This document shows positions 1 through 9,600 of a stretch of 64,000 nucleotides of DNA, one piece after another. Within the stretch, counting starts at the first letter, position 1. Every line of letters begins with the position of its first letter. Made by a program: the position numbers and the translations under genes. Under the pieces are notes generated by a model, which had not been told where the DNA came from, made no database searches, and saw nothing but the letters and a program-made list of their open reading frames with translations. The DNA comes from Chitinophaga varians (GTDB lineage: Bacteria > Bacteroidota > Bacteroidia > Chitinophagales > Chitinophagaceae), in assembly GCF_012641275.1 (NCBI RefSeq), contig NZ_JABAIA010000002.1, positions 1,240,001 through 1,304,000 on the forward strand. Reading direction: 5' to 3'.

Positions 1-105
1 TGACAACACGGCCAGCAGGATGTAAAAGAGGAATAACCCGGCACAATAGATGAATATCGCGCTTTCGTAGAAATCGGTTATGTGTTTGAGTATCGCAGTT
101 TGCAT
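1..105 (-). CDS. N-terminal fragment of a membrane protein, probable family 2 glycosyltransferase
   Basis: Only the first 35 codons are inside the window; the gene runs off the left edge. The start ATG (reverse of 103-105) lies 2 bases beyond the stop of the HEAT-repeat gene, so the two are surely co-transcribed. The visible residues form a short polar start followed by one hydrophobic helix (about residues 17-35). In Bacteroidota a HEAT-repeat membrane protein is often followed by a family 2 glycosyltransferase with such an N-terminal helix; that assignment is inference from context, as no catalytic motif is visible. Confidence 0.5.
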   Translation of the reverse strand, partial: MQTAILKHITDFYESAIFIYCAGLFLFYILLAVLS

Positions 106-107
106 GA

Positions 108-1256
108 TTAATATTTAATCAGGGGGTTCAGACTGTGTTGCAGTACCTGTTGCCTGGTGCCGGTGAGCGATTCCTGTAACCGGGCTATCAGGCCACTGGC
201 GAGTGCTTTGTGTGCTACAATGGAATGCGCGGCGTGTTTCATCAATAGAAAATCTTCTGTCTGTTCCAGTTCCTGCCGGAGGAAATCAATGAAGTCTCCG
301 GAGCCGATACGGCCCAGGGCTTTCAGTATTTCCAGTTTACAACTGTCCGGTTGTTGGGGGTACATCTTCACCAGTATTGGTTCAGCTTCCAGTGCCATCA
401 GTTTGCCGAGGTTGTTGATGGTCAGCGCCCGCAGTTGTTCGTCGGGGGTGTCCAGCATTTTAATCATCGCCGGAATGGCCTCCGGCTGCTGGAAATAAGC
501 TGCCAGCTTAAGGCACAAAGAGATAACACTGGGATGGTACCGTGTGTCGATCCATTGAGCGAAGGAGGGCATGGGGATGTCTTTCCGGAGGGAAATAATC
601 CGGAACAGTTCAAACTGTTCCCATGCCAGCAGTGGTTCTTTTACATGACTGAAAAATTCAAACGGTGCATCAGGGGAGCATTGTACCCAATAGGAACATG
701 CTAATTCGCGGATGTACCGGTCGGGGCTCTGGGTGAGGGCCAGTACATGTTCTTTTTCGAGCAGCACGCCCATGCCGGATAATTCCACCAGGGCGTTGGT
801 GACCGCTTTACGCTGGCCGGACCTCAGGGCTACCGCGGATTTGTGGTGCAGTCCCAGGTCGAGGTAGAGCTGCCGGAGCAGTTGTGGAATATCGCCGGTG
901 AAGTTATTGCGATATTCCAGCAACTGGTCGATCAGTACGCCGGCCACCCACTTTTTATGCAGCGGGAGCGCCCTGAATGCGTCCAGTGGCAATACTACCG
1001 GAGCGTCCGGATCACCTACAGCCTTGTAGATAATGTGTTCCAGCAATAGGTCGTTCACCTGCTCGCGCATCGGCCTTTCTTTCTTTGCGCGGCGCTGTTT
1101 TCGCCACCGGAAAAGAATCATGTACACATATGCCGCGATAGTACCGGTAACGGCCAGCACGCTAACAATGATAGCTATCTGAATCACCAGCGGGAAGTAG
1201 GCGAAATAATAGAAAAGATCGTCCAACCACTCCCGGAGCGATGTTGTGGTATCCAT
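108..1256 (-). CDS. HEAT-repeat membrane protein
   Basis: 382 residues. A single transmembrane helix is visible at about residues 20-48, followed by a basic stretch (RKQRRAKKE), so the rest is probably cytoplasmic. The remainder is built of alpha-helical pairs typical of HEAT/Armadillo repeats, clearest at about residues 250-345 (for example PAMIKMLDTPDEQLRALTIN, then LEILKALGRIGSGDF). Such repeats are protein-binding scaffolds; no catalytic motif is present. It sits between a receiver-domain response regulator (17 bases upstream) and a membrane protein (2 bases downstream), so it is the middle gene of an operon. It may help assemble or regulate a surface-polysaccharide synthase, but that is inferred from gene order only. 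Confidence 0.75.
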   Translation of the reverse strand: MDTTTSLREWLDDLFYYFAYFPLVIQIAIIVSVLAVTGTIAAYVYMILFRWRKQRRAKKERPMREQVNDLLLEHIIYKAVGDPDAPVVLPLDAFRALPLHKKWVAGVLIDQLLEYRNNFTGDIPQLLRQLYLDLGLHHKSAVALRSGQRKAVTNALVELSGMGVLLEKEHVLALTQSPDRYIRELACSYWVQCSPDAPFEFFSHVKEPLLAWEQFELFRIISLRKDIPMPSFAQWIDTRYHPSVISLCLKLAAYFQQPEAIPAMIKMLDTPDEQLRALTINNLGKLMALEAEPILVKMYPQQPDSCKLEILKALGRIGSGDFIDFLRQELEQTEDFLLMKHAAHSIVAHKALASGLIARLQESLTGTRQQVLQHSLNPLIKY

Positions 1257-1273
1257 TAAGGGGTAGTTAATAA

Positions 1274-1660
1274 CTAATGAATCAAATGGTTTTTTTCTTT
1301 TTGTTGAATCAGACGTTTTACTCGTGAAGAAAGTTCTGCCGGATTAAACGGCTTTTTCAGATAATCATCCACGCCGATGTCGAAGCCTTCCGTGATGGTT
1401 TTTTCGTGTGTAACTGCAGATAAAACCAATATCGGAATATCGAGATGAAGCTCGTTACGCATTTTACTGACCAGTTCCATGCCATTGGCGTATGGTAACA
1501 TCAGGTCTGTGATAACCAGGTCAAATTTGGATTTTTGGAGATACTGCATCGCATCTTGCCCGTTTCTGGCGATACTGATGATATAATCCTGTTTTCTTAA
1601 AATGATTTCAATTGCCTTACAAACAAATTCATCATCTTCCACTAAGAGAACACTATACAT
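1274..1660 (-). CDS. Single-domain response regulator (CheY-like receiver)
   Basis: 128 residues from the ATG at 1660, where the receiver fold begins at once (MYSVLLVEDDEF). The open frame extends 29 codons further upstream, but those residues do not belong to the fold. The acidic pair D9/D10, the phospho-acceptor D52 (VITDLMLP), S81 and the conserved K103 before P104 are all present, so the domain should be phosphorylatable. There is no output domain after about residue 120, only a short basic tail. It is the first gene of a minus-strand operon with the HEAT-repeat protein and the probable glycosyltransferase, and may control them by protein contact. No histidine kinase is visible in the window. 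Confidence 0.88.
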   Translation of the reverse strand: MYSVLLVEDDEFVCKAIEIILRKQDYIISIARNGQDAMQYLQKSKFDLVITDLMLPYANGMELVSKMRNELHLDIPILVLSAVTHEKTITEGFDIGVDDYLKKPFNPAELSSRVKRLIQQKEKNHLIH

Positions 1661-2155
1661 AAGTGATTGTTTTTGATTGATTAAAAAAATCCTTTTTTTA
1701 GATAGTTGCATGACAATAACCGGCCCTGATCGCATGGATAGCCGCATGCAATTGCACAGTGATTAGATACTATAAATAAAAACAGGAGTTAGCCCATCCC
1801 TTGCTCTTAAGGGGTTCAACGAGGTTTCATGGTAATAACAAGCAGGTTAACTTCAATAAAAAGATGGCATTTTTTTAGTGACTCAAAACTCGAACTTCTT
1901 GTCTAGCAAAGATATGCATATTCTGTGCCAAATACGTAAACATTAACAATACGTTTACTATGGGGAAGAAATTAATATGAATTGAAAATAGAATAAATTA
2001 AATATTTCAACCATTTCATTCCGTGGTTTTCAACCTCTTGCCGCACACCTGCCGCCCTGACAATTATCCCTTGTTTGCCCTCCCGGTAAGCCGATGGCAC
2101 AATAGCTGCGGTAGTTTTAAACGGCAGGTATTATCTGAACAACACGTCCTGGAAA
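1661..2155. other. AT-rich intergenic region, no gene seen
   Basis: About 500 bases between divergent genes. No convincing small gene or RNA is visible. A weak inverted repeat (GTAAAC at 1936-1941 and GTTTAC at 1953-1958) overlaps a direct repeat of AATACGT. It might be a regulator site for the response-regulator operon, but nothing else supports it. Confidence 0.4.
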
Positions 2156-2206
2156 TAGATTTGCGTAACAAGATTGTTACCTGTAGATTTGTAACAAGAT
2201 TGTTAC
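2156..2206 (+). promoter_or_regulatory. Duplicated promoter -7 element plus palindromic operator
   Basis: Two copies of TAGATTTG (2156-2163 and 2184-2191) fit the Bacteroidota -7 consensus TAnnTTTG. Each is joined to a palindrome with arms GTAACA and TGTTAC around AGAT (2165-2180 and 2191-2206). The second palindrome ends 5 bases before the ATG of the ArsR-type repressor. This is the expected layout for an autoregulated repressor. The repeat looks like a tandem duplication of a 26-28 bp unit. Confidence 0.7.
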
Positions 2207-2211
2207 AAGTT

Positions 2212-2538
2212 ATGGAGACGAGACGAGATGTTTTTCATGCCATCGCTGACCCTACCCGGCGCGCTATCCTGCATATGCTGGCAGGAAAGAAGATGAACCT
2301 GAACGCCGTGGCGGACCGGTTCGACATCAGCCGCCCGGCCATTTCCCGGCATATTAAGGTATTGACGGAATGCGGGATGGTGATCATTAAACAGGAGGGA
2401 CGTGAACGTTATTGTATCGCCAACCCTCAGCCATTAAAGGAAGTGGAGGCGTGGATGAAGACCTATAAAGACTTCTGGGCTGACAGCCTCGACGCCTTGG
2501 ATGAATTCCTGAAAAAACAACGTACCAGAAAAAAATAA
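2212..2538 (+). CDS. ArsR-family winged-helix transcriptional repressor
   Basis: 108 residues from ATG 2212. The longer open frame would translate through the operator repeats, so the inner start is preferred. The sequence METRRDVFHAIADPTRRAIL followed by a helix-turn-helix (DRFDISRPAISRHIKVL, about residues 38-54) and a wing (VIIKQEGRERYCIA) is typical of the ArsR subgroup paired with SRPBCC proteins. No metal-binding ELCVCDL-type cysteine motif is present, so it is unlikely to sense metals in the classical way. It lies 10 bases upstream of an SRPBCC gene, with which it forms an operon, and is probably autoregulated through the two palindromes just upstream. Confidence 0.9.
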   Translation: METRRDVFHAIADPTRRAILHMLAGKKMNLNAVADRFDISRPAISRHIKVLTECGMVIIKQEGRERYCIANPQPLKEVEAWMKTYKDFWADSLDALDEFLKKQRTRKK

Positions 2539-2548
2539 GCTTAACCAT

Positions 2549-3013
2549 ATGAAAAAAGTAACCGAAAAACGCGTTTTTGTTCAGGTGGAAAAGACTTTTG
2601 ACGAGCCCGCCGAAACTATTTTCGATGCCTGGCTGGATATAGAAATGCTCAGCCACTGGATGTTTGGTCCCGCTGTGCGCAACGAGGAAATTCTGAACCT
2701 CACCAATGACCCACGCCCGGGAGGCCGCTTCAGCTACCAGGTGAAACGTGGCAACGAGATACTCAACCACATCGGTGCTTACCTGGAAGTAAAACGTCCT
2801 TACCTGCTGGTATTCACGTGGGGCGTAGATATTGAACCGGCAGAGGAAAGCGTGGTGACCATCCGCATTGCGCCTACCGCCACTGGTAGCCTCCTGCAAC
2901 TGGAACATGATATGGACCTTAAATGGTCAGCTTATGCAGACCGTACGGAAGAAGGATGGACTTATATGATCGGGTTGCTGCATGATTATCTGCAACGGAA
3001 GAAAGCCAAATAA
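2549..3013 (+). CDS. SRPBCC (AHSA1/CalC-type) domain protein
   Basis: 154 residues. The sequence shows the START-like fold of AHSA1 proteins: an N-terminal strand (VEKTFDEPAETIFDAWLD), the W-rich loop (LSHWMFGP), a PGGRFSYQV strand, then strands containing KRPYLLVFTW and a C-terminal helix (EEGWTYMIGLLHDYL). This family binds hydrophobic ligands in a cavity; the ligand here is unknown. The gene follows the ArsR repressor by 10 bases, a very common pairing in which the repressor controls the SRPBCC gene. A GC-rich hairpin follows the stop codon. Confidence 0.87.
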   Translation: MKKVTEKRVFVQVEKTFDEPAETIFDAWLDIEMLSHWMFGPAVRNEEILNLTNDPRPGGRFSYQVKRGNEILNHIGAYLEVKRPYLLVFTWGVDIEPAEESVVTIRIAPTATGSLLQLEHDMDLKWSAYADRTEEGWTYMIGLLHDYLQRKKAK

Positions 3014-3017
3014 ATAA

Positions 3018-3039
3018 CCCCCGGGGCGTAAGCCGGGGG
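3018..3039. terminator. GC-rich hairpin after the ArsR-SRPBCC operon
   Basis: Perfect 7-bp stem, CCCCCGG (3018-3024) with CCGGGGG (3033-3039), around an 8-base loop. There is no strong T tract on either side. It lies between convergent genes and probably serves as their terminator. Confidence 0.55.
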
Positions 3040-3102
3040 CTCAAATACAGATCAAACACCCGGAGGAAATTAAACACTCCCGGCTGTTTGGTGGCATGCC
3101 GA

Positions 3103-5205
3103 TTAGGGAACTATCACCACATTGGTGGAATTAGTCTGTTGTATCACAGCTGTTAATGGCCGCGTTTCTGCGGAGAAGTTATTCCCGCTGATGGTGCAAC
3201 TGTCTGTCGTGTTCAGATAAATGCCATAATGCAGCCCCGGCTGGATAAACCCGCTGACATTACTGTTGAAAGTATTATGTCCCACCTTGCTGCCTGTGGC
3301 ATTGAACAAAGTGATACCATGCTGCGCAAAGTTTTCTATTGTATTATTATTGATCAGGATGCCTTGGTGGGGCCGGGAAGGCGCGATGGCATCTATATAA
3401 CGGCTACCCTGTAAAACGATCTTCTTAAATTTTACGGTAATGGCGCCTTCATCTGCACCCAGGTTATCATAGGCACAGTCACGGATGTTATTGCGTAAAA
3501 TACTGACCTTGCTGCTGTACAGGCCATTGATCCACTGTGCGGCCTCGTTGTACAAGGCTACAGCGGGAGAGGAACAATTATACAGACGATTGCTGTCAAC
3601 CGCACCATTGGCAGCACGCAGGATCACACCGCGGCCACGGACCGTGAACTGGTTGTTGTACACATAAAACAGTTCATTGCGACGAGTGCTGTTGTATAGT
3701 TGTGCGTTCTGTTGCTGGTCTGATAGATTGATATCTGTCATGGCCGCATAGCTGCTGTCTGCAATAGCAGGCGTGAACTGCACGGTGAAAGTGCCCTGTC
3801 CTGTATTGGCTTGTACGCTGGTGACGGTGAAGTTTTGGGAGATGATATTGCCTGTTTTCGGAATATAGATATCGAAGCGGTCACCTGTTTTGAGGTTCAT
3901 GTAATCGCTTTTTACAGTGAGGCTGTTAGTCGCGTTTTTAGCAGTGATCACCATGCCTTTGTTATAGAGTGCCACGCCATCGTCGCCGTTGCCGGTAAAG
4001 GAGGAATTTTCCACCCAAGGACCGATGGTATTGCCACGGCAATGTACCCCGTCGGCATTGGCAGAGACGAAGCGGGTATTGTCTTTTAGAGCGGAATGGC
4101 AATTGAGCACTTTCATGTCCCCGCCATCAAAAGCGTAGTAACATCCCATCGGGCTGGCGTAGTTGGTGATGTTGCTGAAAGTGAGATCGGTGCAGTTGGT
4201 GGTGCTGATAAACGAGCCCATATTGGTGCGGCACAGGATAGTGAGGATATCGCCTGTGGCGAAGTATTTGCCGGAAGTGGAACCGGGATGCACAATGTTG
4301 TACTCTGCGGGACTGGTGCCGGCAATATACGCAGCGTCACCGGGCACCAGCCCGAAAGCATTGCCTATGCCGGGTTTTACTGCACCGGGGTGCGCAGGGT
4401 CCAGCAGGTAGGCCCATGACCAGTGTGTGGTGAACGACGGGTTATTGGTGATGGCAGGGTAGTAGGGTGATGTTTGTCCGGCTACGCCGCGAAGCCTCGC
4501 CCGTACATTGAGCGTATTGGGATTACTGGTATCTACCTGGATGATGTCCAGGAGTGAATGGGGCAGCGGGTCCCAGTCAACCGTAAACCCTTTGACCGTG
4601 ATACGGTTGGAATTGCGGAAGTTCAGAAAACCTGTTTCCGGGTGGTTCATGACCGTAATTGTTGCCTGGTTGCCATCGACGATCAGATCGTTGACGCCGG
4701 TGTAAGAGAACATAAAACTGCCGGCGGCGCCGGGGTCCAGGGCATAATGGCCGTTGGCTGCAAACTGCACCGTGGCCGGCGTATGTTTGACGGCGGTGTC
4801 AAGAATAGCTTTCACCTGGGCATAGGTACTGTTGTCCGGCACCGTGTATACGTTGGCGATAGTGGCGACCGTATAGCTGTAACGGGCAGACCATGGGCTG
4901 CCGTTGCCACTGGCATCGACCGCTTTGACCCGCCAATAGAGTTTCCCGGCGGGGAGTGGCTGAAGTGGCACATAACGGGTAACGGGCAAGCTTGCACGTT
5001 GTGCGAGTATGTTGGTAAAACCGGTATCGGCTGCGATCATGATATCGTAACTGCCGGCTTCGGGAACAGCGCTCCAGGTAAAACCAGGGTGGGGCATATA
5101 GCCGGAGCTGCCATTCAGCGGCGTGGCGGGTACAGGAACGGTTTGCGCGTACAGGGACTGGGAGCCAACAAACAACAGGGCAAAAAACATACTGATCTTT
5201 TTCAT
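3103..5205 (-). CDS. Secreted right-handed parallel beta-helix protein, GH110- or polysaccharide-lyase-like
   Basis: 700 residues from ATG 5205, chosen because a clean signal peptide starts there (MKKISMFFALLFVGSQSLYAQ). Residues about 22-115 resemble a fibronectin-III-like domain (FTWSAVPEAGSYDI, YWRVKAVDASGN). The rest is a right-handed parallel beta-helix with repeated N-rich turns. Motifs such as FTVDWDPLPHS, SANADGVHCRG and NSSFTGNGDDGVALY resemble those I associate with GH110 galactosidases, but the catalytic residues cannot be confirmed by eye. It carries its own copy of the LacI-type double operator upstream (5303-5333), so it probably belongs to the adjacent LacI-controlled glycan locus although transcribed away from it. 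Confidence 0.7.
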   Translation of the reverse strand: MKKISMFFALLFVGSQSLYAQTVPVPATPLNGSSGYMPHPGFTWSAVPEAGSYDIMIAADTGFTNILAQRASLPVTRYVPLQPLPAGKLYWRVKAVDASGNGSPWSARYSYTVATIANVYTVPDNSTYAQVKAILDTAVKHTPATVQFAANGHYALDPGAAGSFMFSYTGVNDLIVDGNQATITVMNHPETGFLNFRNSNRITVKGFTVDWDPLPHSLLDIIQVDTSNPNTLNVRARLRGVAGQTSPYYPAITNNPSFTTHWSWAYLLDPAHPGAVKPGIGNAFGLVPGDAAYIAGTSPAEYNIVHPGSTSGKYFATGDILTILCRTNMGSFISTTNCTDLTFSNITNYASPMGCYYAFDGGDMKVLNCHSALKDNTRFVSANADGVHCRGNTIGPWVENSSFTGNGDDGVALYNKGMVITAKNATNSLTVKSDYMNLKTGDRFDIYIPKTGNIISQNFTVTSVQANTGQGTFTVQFTPAIADSSYAAMTDINLSDQQQNAQLYNSTRRNELFYVYNNQFTVRGRGVILRAANGAVDSNRLYNCSSPAVALYNEAAQWINGLYSSKVSILRNNIRDCAYDNLGADEGAITVKFKKIVLQGSRYIDAIAPSRPHQGILINNNTIENFAQHGITLFNATGSKVGHNTFNSNVSGFIQPGLHYGIYLNTTDSCTISGNNFSAETRPLTAVIQQTNSTNVVIVP

Positions 5206-5248
5206 ACGTGAATAATTTTGGTGAGCAGTTGACATGGTCATATCACTC

Positions 5249-5333
5249 CAAAGATTCTTTCCTCACCGCATACCCGCAAAAAATACACGACGTTTTTCGT
5301 ATGGGAACATTCCCTTTCTGCGGGAATGTTCCC
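5249..5333 (-). promoter_or_regulatory. LacI-type double operator and promoter of the beta-helix gene
   Basis: GGGAACATTCCC (5303-5314), a 7-base spacer and GGGAATGTTCCC (5322-5333). Each 12-mer is near-palindromic, and together they form a 14-bp-arm inverted repeat including the flanking AT. On the minus strand, 22 bases beyond the operator, lies TTTG (5280-5277); 20 bases further is AATCTTTG (5256-5249). These fit the -33 and -7 elements of Bacteroidota promoters. Confidence 0.75.
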
Positions 5334-5350
5334 ATACAAAAAAGTAGAGA

Positions 5351-6364
5351 TCAGCTGGACTCGCGGACGATCAGTTCGGTTTTAAGCACACGGATAATGC
5401 TTTTCCAGTCAGACAGGTCGCGGTTGATCTGGTCAATCAGCAGCTGCGCGGCCGTTCTGCCGATCTCTTTTACCGGTTGCGCCACGGTAGTGAGCGACGG
5501 ATGTATCAGGCCGGAGGCAAAGTCGTTGCTGAATCCTACTACCGCCATGTCTTCCGGTACCCTGAGCCCTTTCTTTTTGATGACCTGGATAATTTCAATG
5601 GCCGTAGGGTCGCTGATGGCGAAGATAGCGTCCGGCGGCTGTGGAAGGCTGAGCAGGTGCGTCACATAGATATGCACCATATCTGTGTTGAGGTCGTAAG
5701 GAATGACGAGGTTTTCATCATAAGGTACGTTGTGTTTCTTCAGCGCCGCCTTGTAGCCGTTCAGTCTCTTTTCGCTGATGCGCAGCGAGGTGGGGCCCGA
5801 CAGGTGCGCGATCCTTTTACGGCCTCTTTCCAACAGGTGGCTGACCGCCTTGTAGGCGCCCTCAAAATCGTCCACGATAACTTTAGGCACATCCATATCA
5901 TCGCATACCCGGTTAAAAAAAACAATGGGAATACCCTTGCGCTGGAAGATCTTCAGGTGATCGAAATTCCGGGTCTCTTTACTGAGCGATACCAGAATAC
6001 CGTCTACCTGGTTGGCCAGCATCACCTTTGTGTTGGCCACTTCCGTTTCATAGCTTTCGTTGGACTGGCAGATGACGGTATTGTATCCTGCTTTGCTGGC
6101 CACTTCCTGTGCCCCGATGGTCACATTGGGAAAATAGGAACTGGTGAATTCAGGGACAATTATCCCGATGGTATTGGTTTTCCGGGTGATGAGGCTGATG
6201 GCCAGCATGTTCCGTTGATAGTCCATTTTCTCCGCCAGCTCCAATACCGCCTGCCGGGTATCGGCTTTCACGCTGGGATGGCCCGTCAGCGCGCGGGAGA
6301 CAGTTGACTTGGAAAGCTGTAGCGCTTTGGCAATGTCGACGATGGTCACCTGGTGTCGTTTCAT
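5351..6364 (-). CDS. LacI-family transcriptional regulator
   Basis: 337 residues from ATG 6364 (MKRHQVTIVDIAKAL); the 8 extra upstream codons are not part of the fold. The N-terminal helix-turn-helix (VTIVDIAKALQLSKSTVSRAL, about residues 6-26) is followed by the hinge helix (NMLAISLITRKT) and a periplasmic-binding-protein-like effector domain (IGIIVPEFTSSYFP to the C-terminus). The signature GILVSLSKET and the dimer region are intact. The gene is divergent from the SusC operon and shares with it a long inverted repeat at 6404-6450 containing the same double palindrome found at 5303 and 18037, so it is the likely regulator of all three sites and of itself. The effector is probably a sugar from the target glycan. 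Confidence 0.93.
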   Translation of the reverse strand: MKRHQVTIVDIAKALQLSKSTVSRALTGHPSVKADTRQAVLELAEKMDYQRNMLAISLITRKTNTIGIIVPEFTSSYFPNVTIGAQEVASKAGYNTVICQSNESYETEVANTKVMLANQVDGILVSLSKETRNFDHLKIFQRKGIPIVFFNRVCDDMDVPKVIVDDFEGAYKAVSHLLERGRKRIAHLSGPTSLRISEKRLNGYKAALKKHNVPYDENLVIPYDLNTDMVHIYVTHLLSLPQPPDAIFAISDPTAIEIIQVIKKKGLRVPEDMAVVGFSNDFASGLIHPSLTTVAQPVKEIGRTAAQLLIDQINRDLSDWKSIIRVLKTELIVRESS

Positions 6365-6403
6365 AACTCGCAAATTGTATGAGGCCAAAGAAACGAAATA
6401 ACC

Positions 6404-6496
6404 TTTAAATTGGGAACATTCCCATAGATTGGGAATGTTCCCAATTTAAAAGCGGACCTTTTTTGTAGCATCTGTGCCTGTTTGTTTACATCTTTG
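6404..6496 (+). promoter_or_regulatory. LacI-type double operator and promoter of the SusC operon
   Basis: GGGAACATTCCC (6412-6423), 7 bases, GGGAATGTTCCC (6431-6442). The symmetry extends outward to perfect 20-bp arms (6404-6423 and 6431-6450), the longest of the three copies. It lies between the divergent regulator and SusC genes. Downstream, TTTG (6462-6465) and CATCTTTG (6489-6496) are plausible -33 and -7 elements for the SusC operon, with a spacing (23) slightly longer than usual. Confidence 0.75.
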
Positions 6497-6629
6497 GATA
6501 ACAAATTCACACGTATGGAAGAACTGTTGTCGACAACTTTATGAGTGGGCAAGCTATACCTGATTATTTCCACAGCGCCACTTCCCGGTAGAAGCAGAAA
6601 AACTAGTCATTAAAAAAACAGCAAGGGGA

Positions 6630-9600
6630 ATGCAAAAAATGAGTTTCACGTTAACGGGGTATTGGATACTCCCGTTTTTTATCATCTGTATTTGGATGAA
6701 CAGTACTGCGCAGCAACCAACCCCGGCGGTGACGGGCAAAATCACCGAAGCTTCCGGCACGCCGCTGCCTGGCGTAACTGTCCGCGTTAAAGGCGGTAAC
6801 ATATCGGCCGTTACCAATGAAGAAGGTATTTACAACATCAAAGTAAACAGCGTTCCCGGCACTATTCTCCTGTATTCCTACATCGGGTATGTCAGCCGCG
6901 AAGTGAAACTGACTGCCGGCAGAACAACCTACAACATCACCCTGGAGCCAGCTGTGAAAGGCCTTAACGATGTGGTGGTAATAGGTTACGGCACGGTGAA
7001 ACGCAAAGACCTCACCGGTTCCGTTGGAGAAGTGAAAATGGCGGACATGGCCAAAGCACCGGTGCCTTCCTTTGAAGAAGCGCTCGGCGGCCGTGTGGCA
7101 GGGGTGCAGGTCTCCGCCAGCGACGGGCAACCGGGAGCCCCGCTCAATATCGTCATCCGCGGCAACAACTCTGTCACCCAGGAAAATTCTCCCCTCTATG
7201 TGGTAGACGGTTTCCCGATGGAAAACCCCTCCAACAATATTTTTAACCCCGAAGAAATCGCCTCCATTGAAGTGCTGAAAGATGCATCGGCCACCGCCAT
7301 CTATGGCGCCCGTGGCGCTAACGGCGTCATTCTCATCACCACCAAAAAAGGAAAAACAGGCGCTCCTGTACTCTCTTATCAAACCTGGATGGGGTTCCAA
7401 CAAAATCTGAAGAAACAAAAAATGATGGACCCGTACGAGTTCGTCAAATTCCAGCTGGAACAAAACAGTACCCTCTATACGCCCATCTACCTGAAAAATG
7501 GTAAAACACTGGAAGACTACCGCCATGTGAAAGGCGTCGACTGGCAGGACCAGGTGTTGCGCAACGCTTTCATGCAAAACCACAGCCTGTCTATGAGAGG
7601 CGGCAACGATAAAACAAAATATGCGCTGTCCGGCTCCCTGCTTGATCAGGACGGGATCATCATCAACAGCGGATTTAAACGTTACCAGGGCCGCATGGTG
7701 CTGGACCAGCAGGTGAGCAATAAAATAAAGGCAGGCATCAACCTTAACTATACCGCTACCAAAACATACGGCGCCTTTGCTTCCACCACCAATACAGGGC
7801 CCACGTCCAGCCTTATGTACAGCGTATGGGGCTATCGCCCGGTAACCGGCGATTCCACCAATGGCGGTTCACTGATCGATGAACCGTTTGACCCCGATGT
7901 GGACCCGCTAAGCGAATACCGCATGAACCCGATTATCTCCAACCGCAACGAATACAATCCGGCGTTTAACAATACCCTGATCGGCAATGCCTATGTGGAA
8001 TATAAACCGGCCAGGTACTTTACCCTGCGCATAAGCGGCGGTATTACGCGGGAGGCTGTACGAAAAGACGTGTTCAACAATTCCAATACCCGGCTGGGCA
8101 ATGCGAAAAGCAGCGCCCTGGGCGTCAACGGTTCGGTGAGCAATGCGGAACGTAACAGCTGGCTCAATGAAAACACGCTCACGTATGCACGTGTTTTTAA
8201 CAAAGACCATAACCTGAACGTGATGGGTGGCATGAGCATGCAGAAAACACAAACGTATAGTTATGGCTTCAGCGCTTCCCAGGTGCCTAACGAATCGCTG
8301 GGCATGAGCGGTCTCGATGAAGGGATTATTACTGCAGCGCCTACGGCCCGCTCTGCCAATACGCTGATGTCTTTCCTGGGAAGAGTAAATTACGGTTATA
8401 AATCCCGTTACCTGCTCACGCTTTCGTTCAGGGCGGACGGTTCCTCCAAATTCCCTGTCAGCAACCGCTGGGCCTACTTTCCCTCCGGCGCGCTGGCATG
8501 GCGTATTATCGAAGAACCGTTTATGAAGAATGTCCGCGTGCTGTCGGATGCCAAAGTCCGCGTAGGTTATGGCACCACCGGCAACAACCGGGTGCCGGAT
8601 TTCGCTTACCTCACGGCGTTGCAGCTGTTCCCGTATTCGGGCTATGCTTTCGGCAATTCACCGGTGCAGGGCATTGTGCCCAATAACCTCGGTTATCCTG
8701 AACTGAGATGGGAAACCACCGCACAAACAGATATAGGCGTTGACGTTGGTTTCCTGCAAAACAGGATCACCCTGTCGGCCGACTACTATAAAAAGAATAC
8801 GCGTGACCTGCTGCTGAACGCCACCCTGGCGCCTTCTATGGGTTACCTCAGCGGCATCCGCAATATCGGCAAGGTATCTAACGAAGGACTTGAAATTACG
8901 ATCAACAGTACCAATATCCAACGAAAGAACTTTAGCTGGTCCACCGGTTTTAATATTTCCTTTAACCGCAACAAGGTACTACAGCTCAATGAAGGGGAGC
9001 CCAGCTACGCCAGCCGTATTACCTGGGGCAATTTCAACAATGCCTACCCGTATATCGCTGTTCCCGGCCACCCTATTGCGTTATTCTATGGCTTTCTGTT
9101 TGATGGCATCTACCAGTACAGTGATTTTAATAAGCTGGGTGATGGCTCTTATGTGTTGAAAAACGAAGTGCCGAACAACGGTAATCCTGCCAGCAGTATT
9201 CAGCCTGGCTATATCAAATTCAGGGACATCAACGGTGACGGCAAAGTGGACAACAATGACCTGACCATCATCGGGAACCCTAATCCGAAGCATATCGGCG
9301 GGCTGTCCAACAATTTCACCTACCGCAATTTTGACCTGAACATTTTCCTGCAATGGAGCTATGGCAATGACCTGCTCAATGCCAACCGCATTGAATTTGA
9401 AAATGGTGACGTGACCCGCAATTTCCTGAATATGTTCGCTACTTATGCGGACCGCTGGACACCGGAGAACCAGAGCAACAGTCTCTATAAAGTAGGTGGG
9501 CAGGGACCGCTGGTATATTCATCCCGAACGATAGAAGACGGTTCTTACCTGCGGCTGAAGACTGTCGCCCTCGGCTATACGCTGCCGGCGAAAACACTCA

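Noticed and set aside
4558..5211. 217-codon plus-strand frame
   Set aside because: Antisense to the beta-helix gene, with no ribosome site or recognisable motif.
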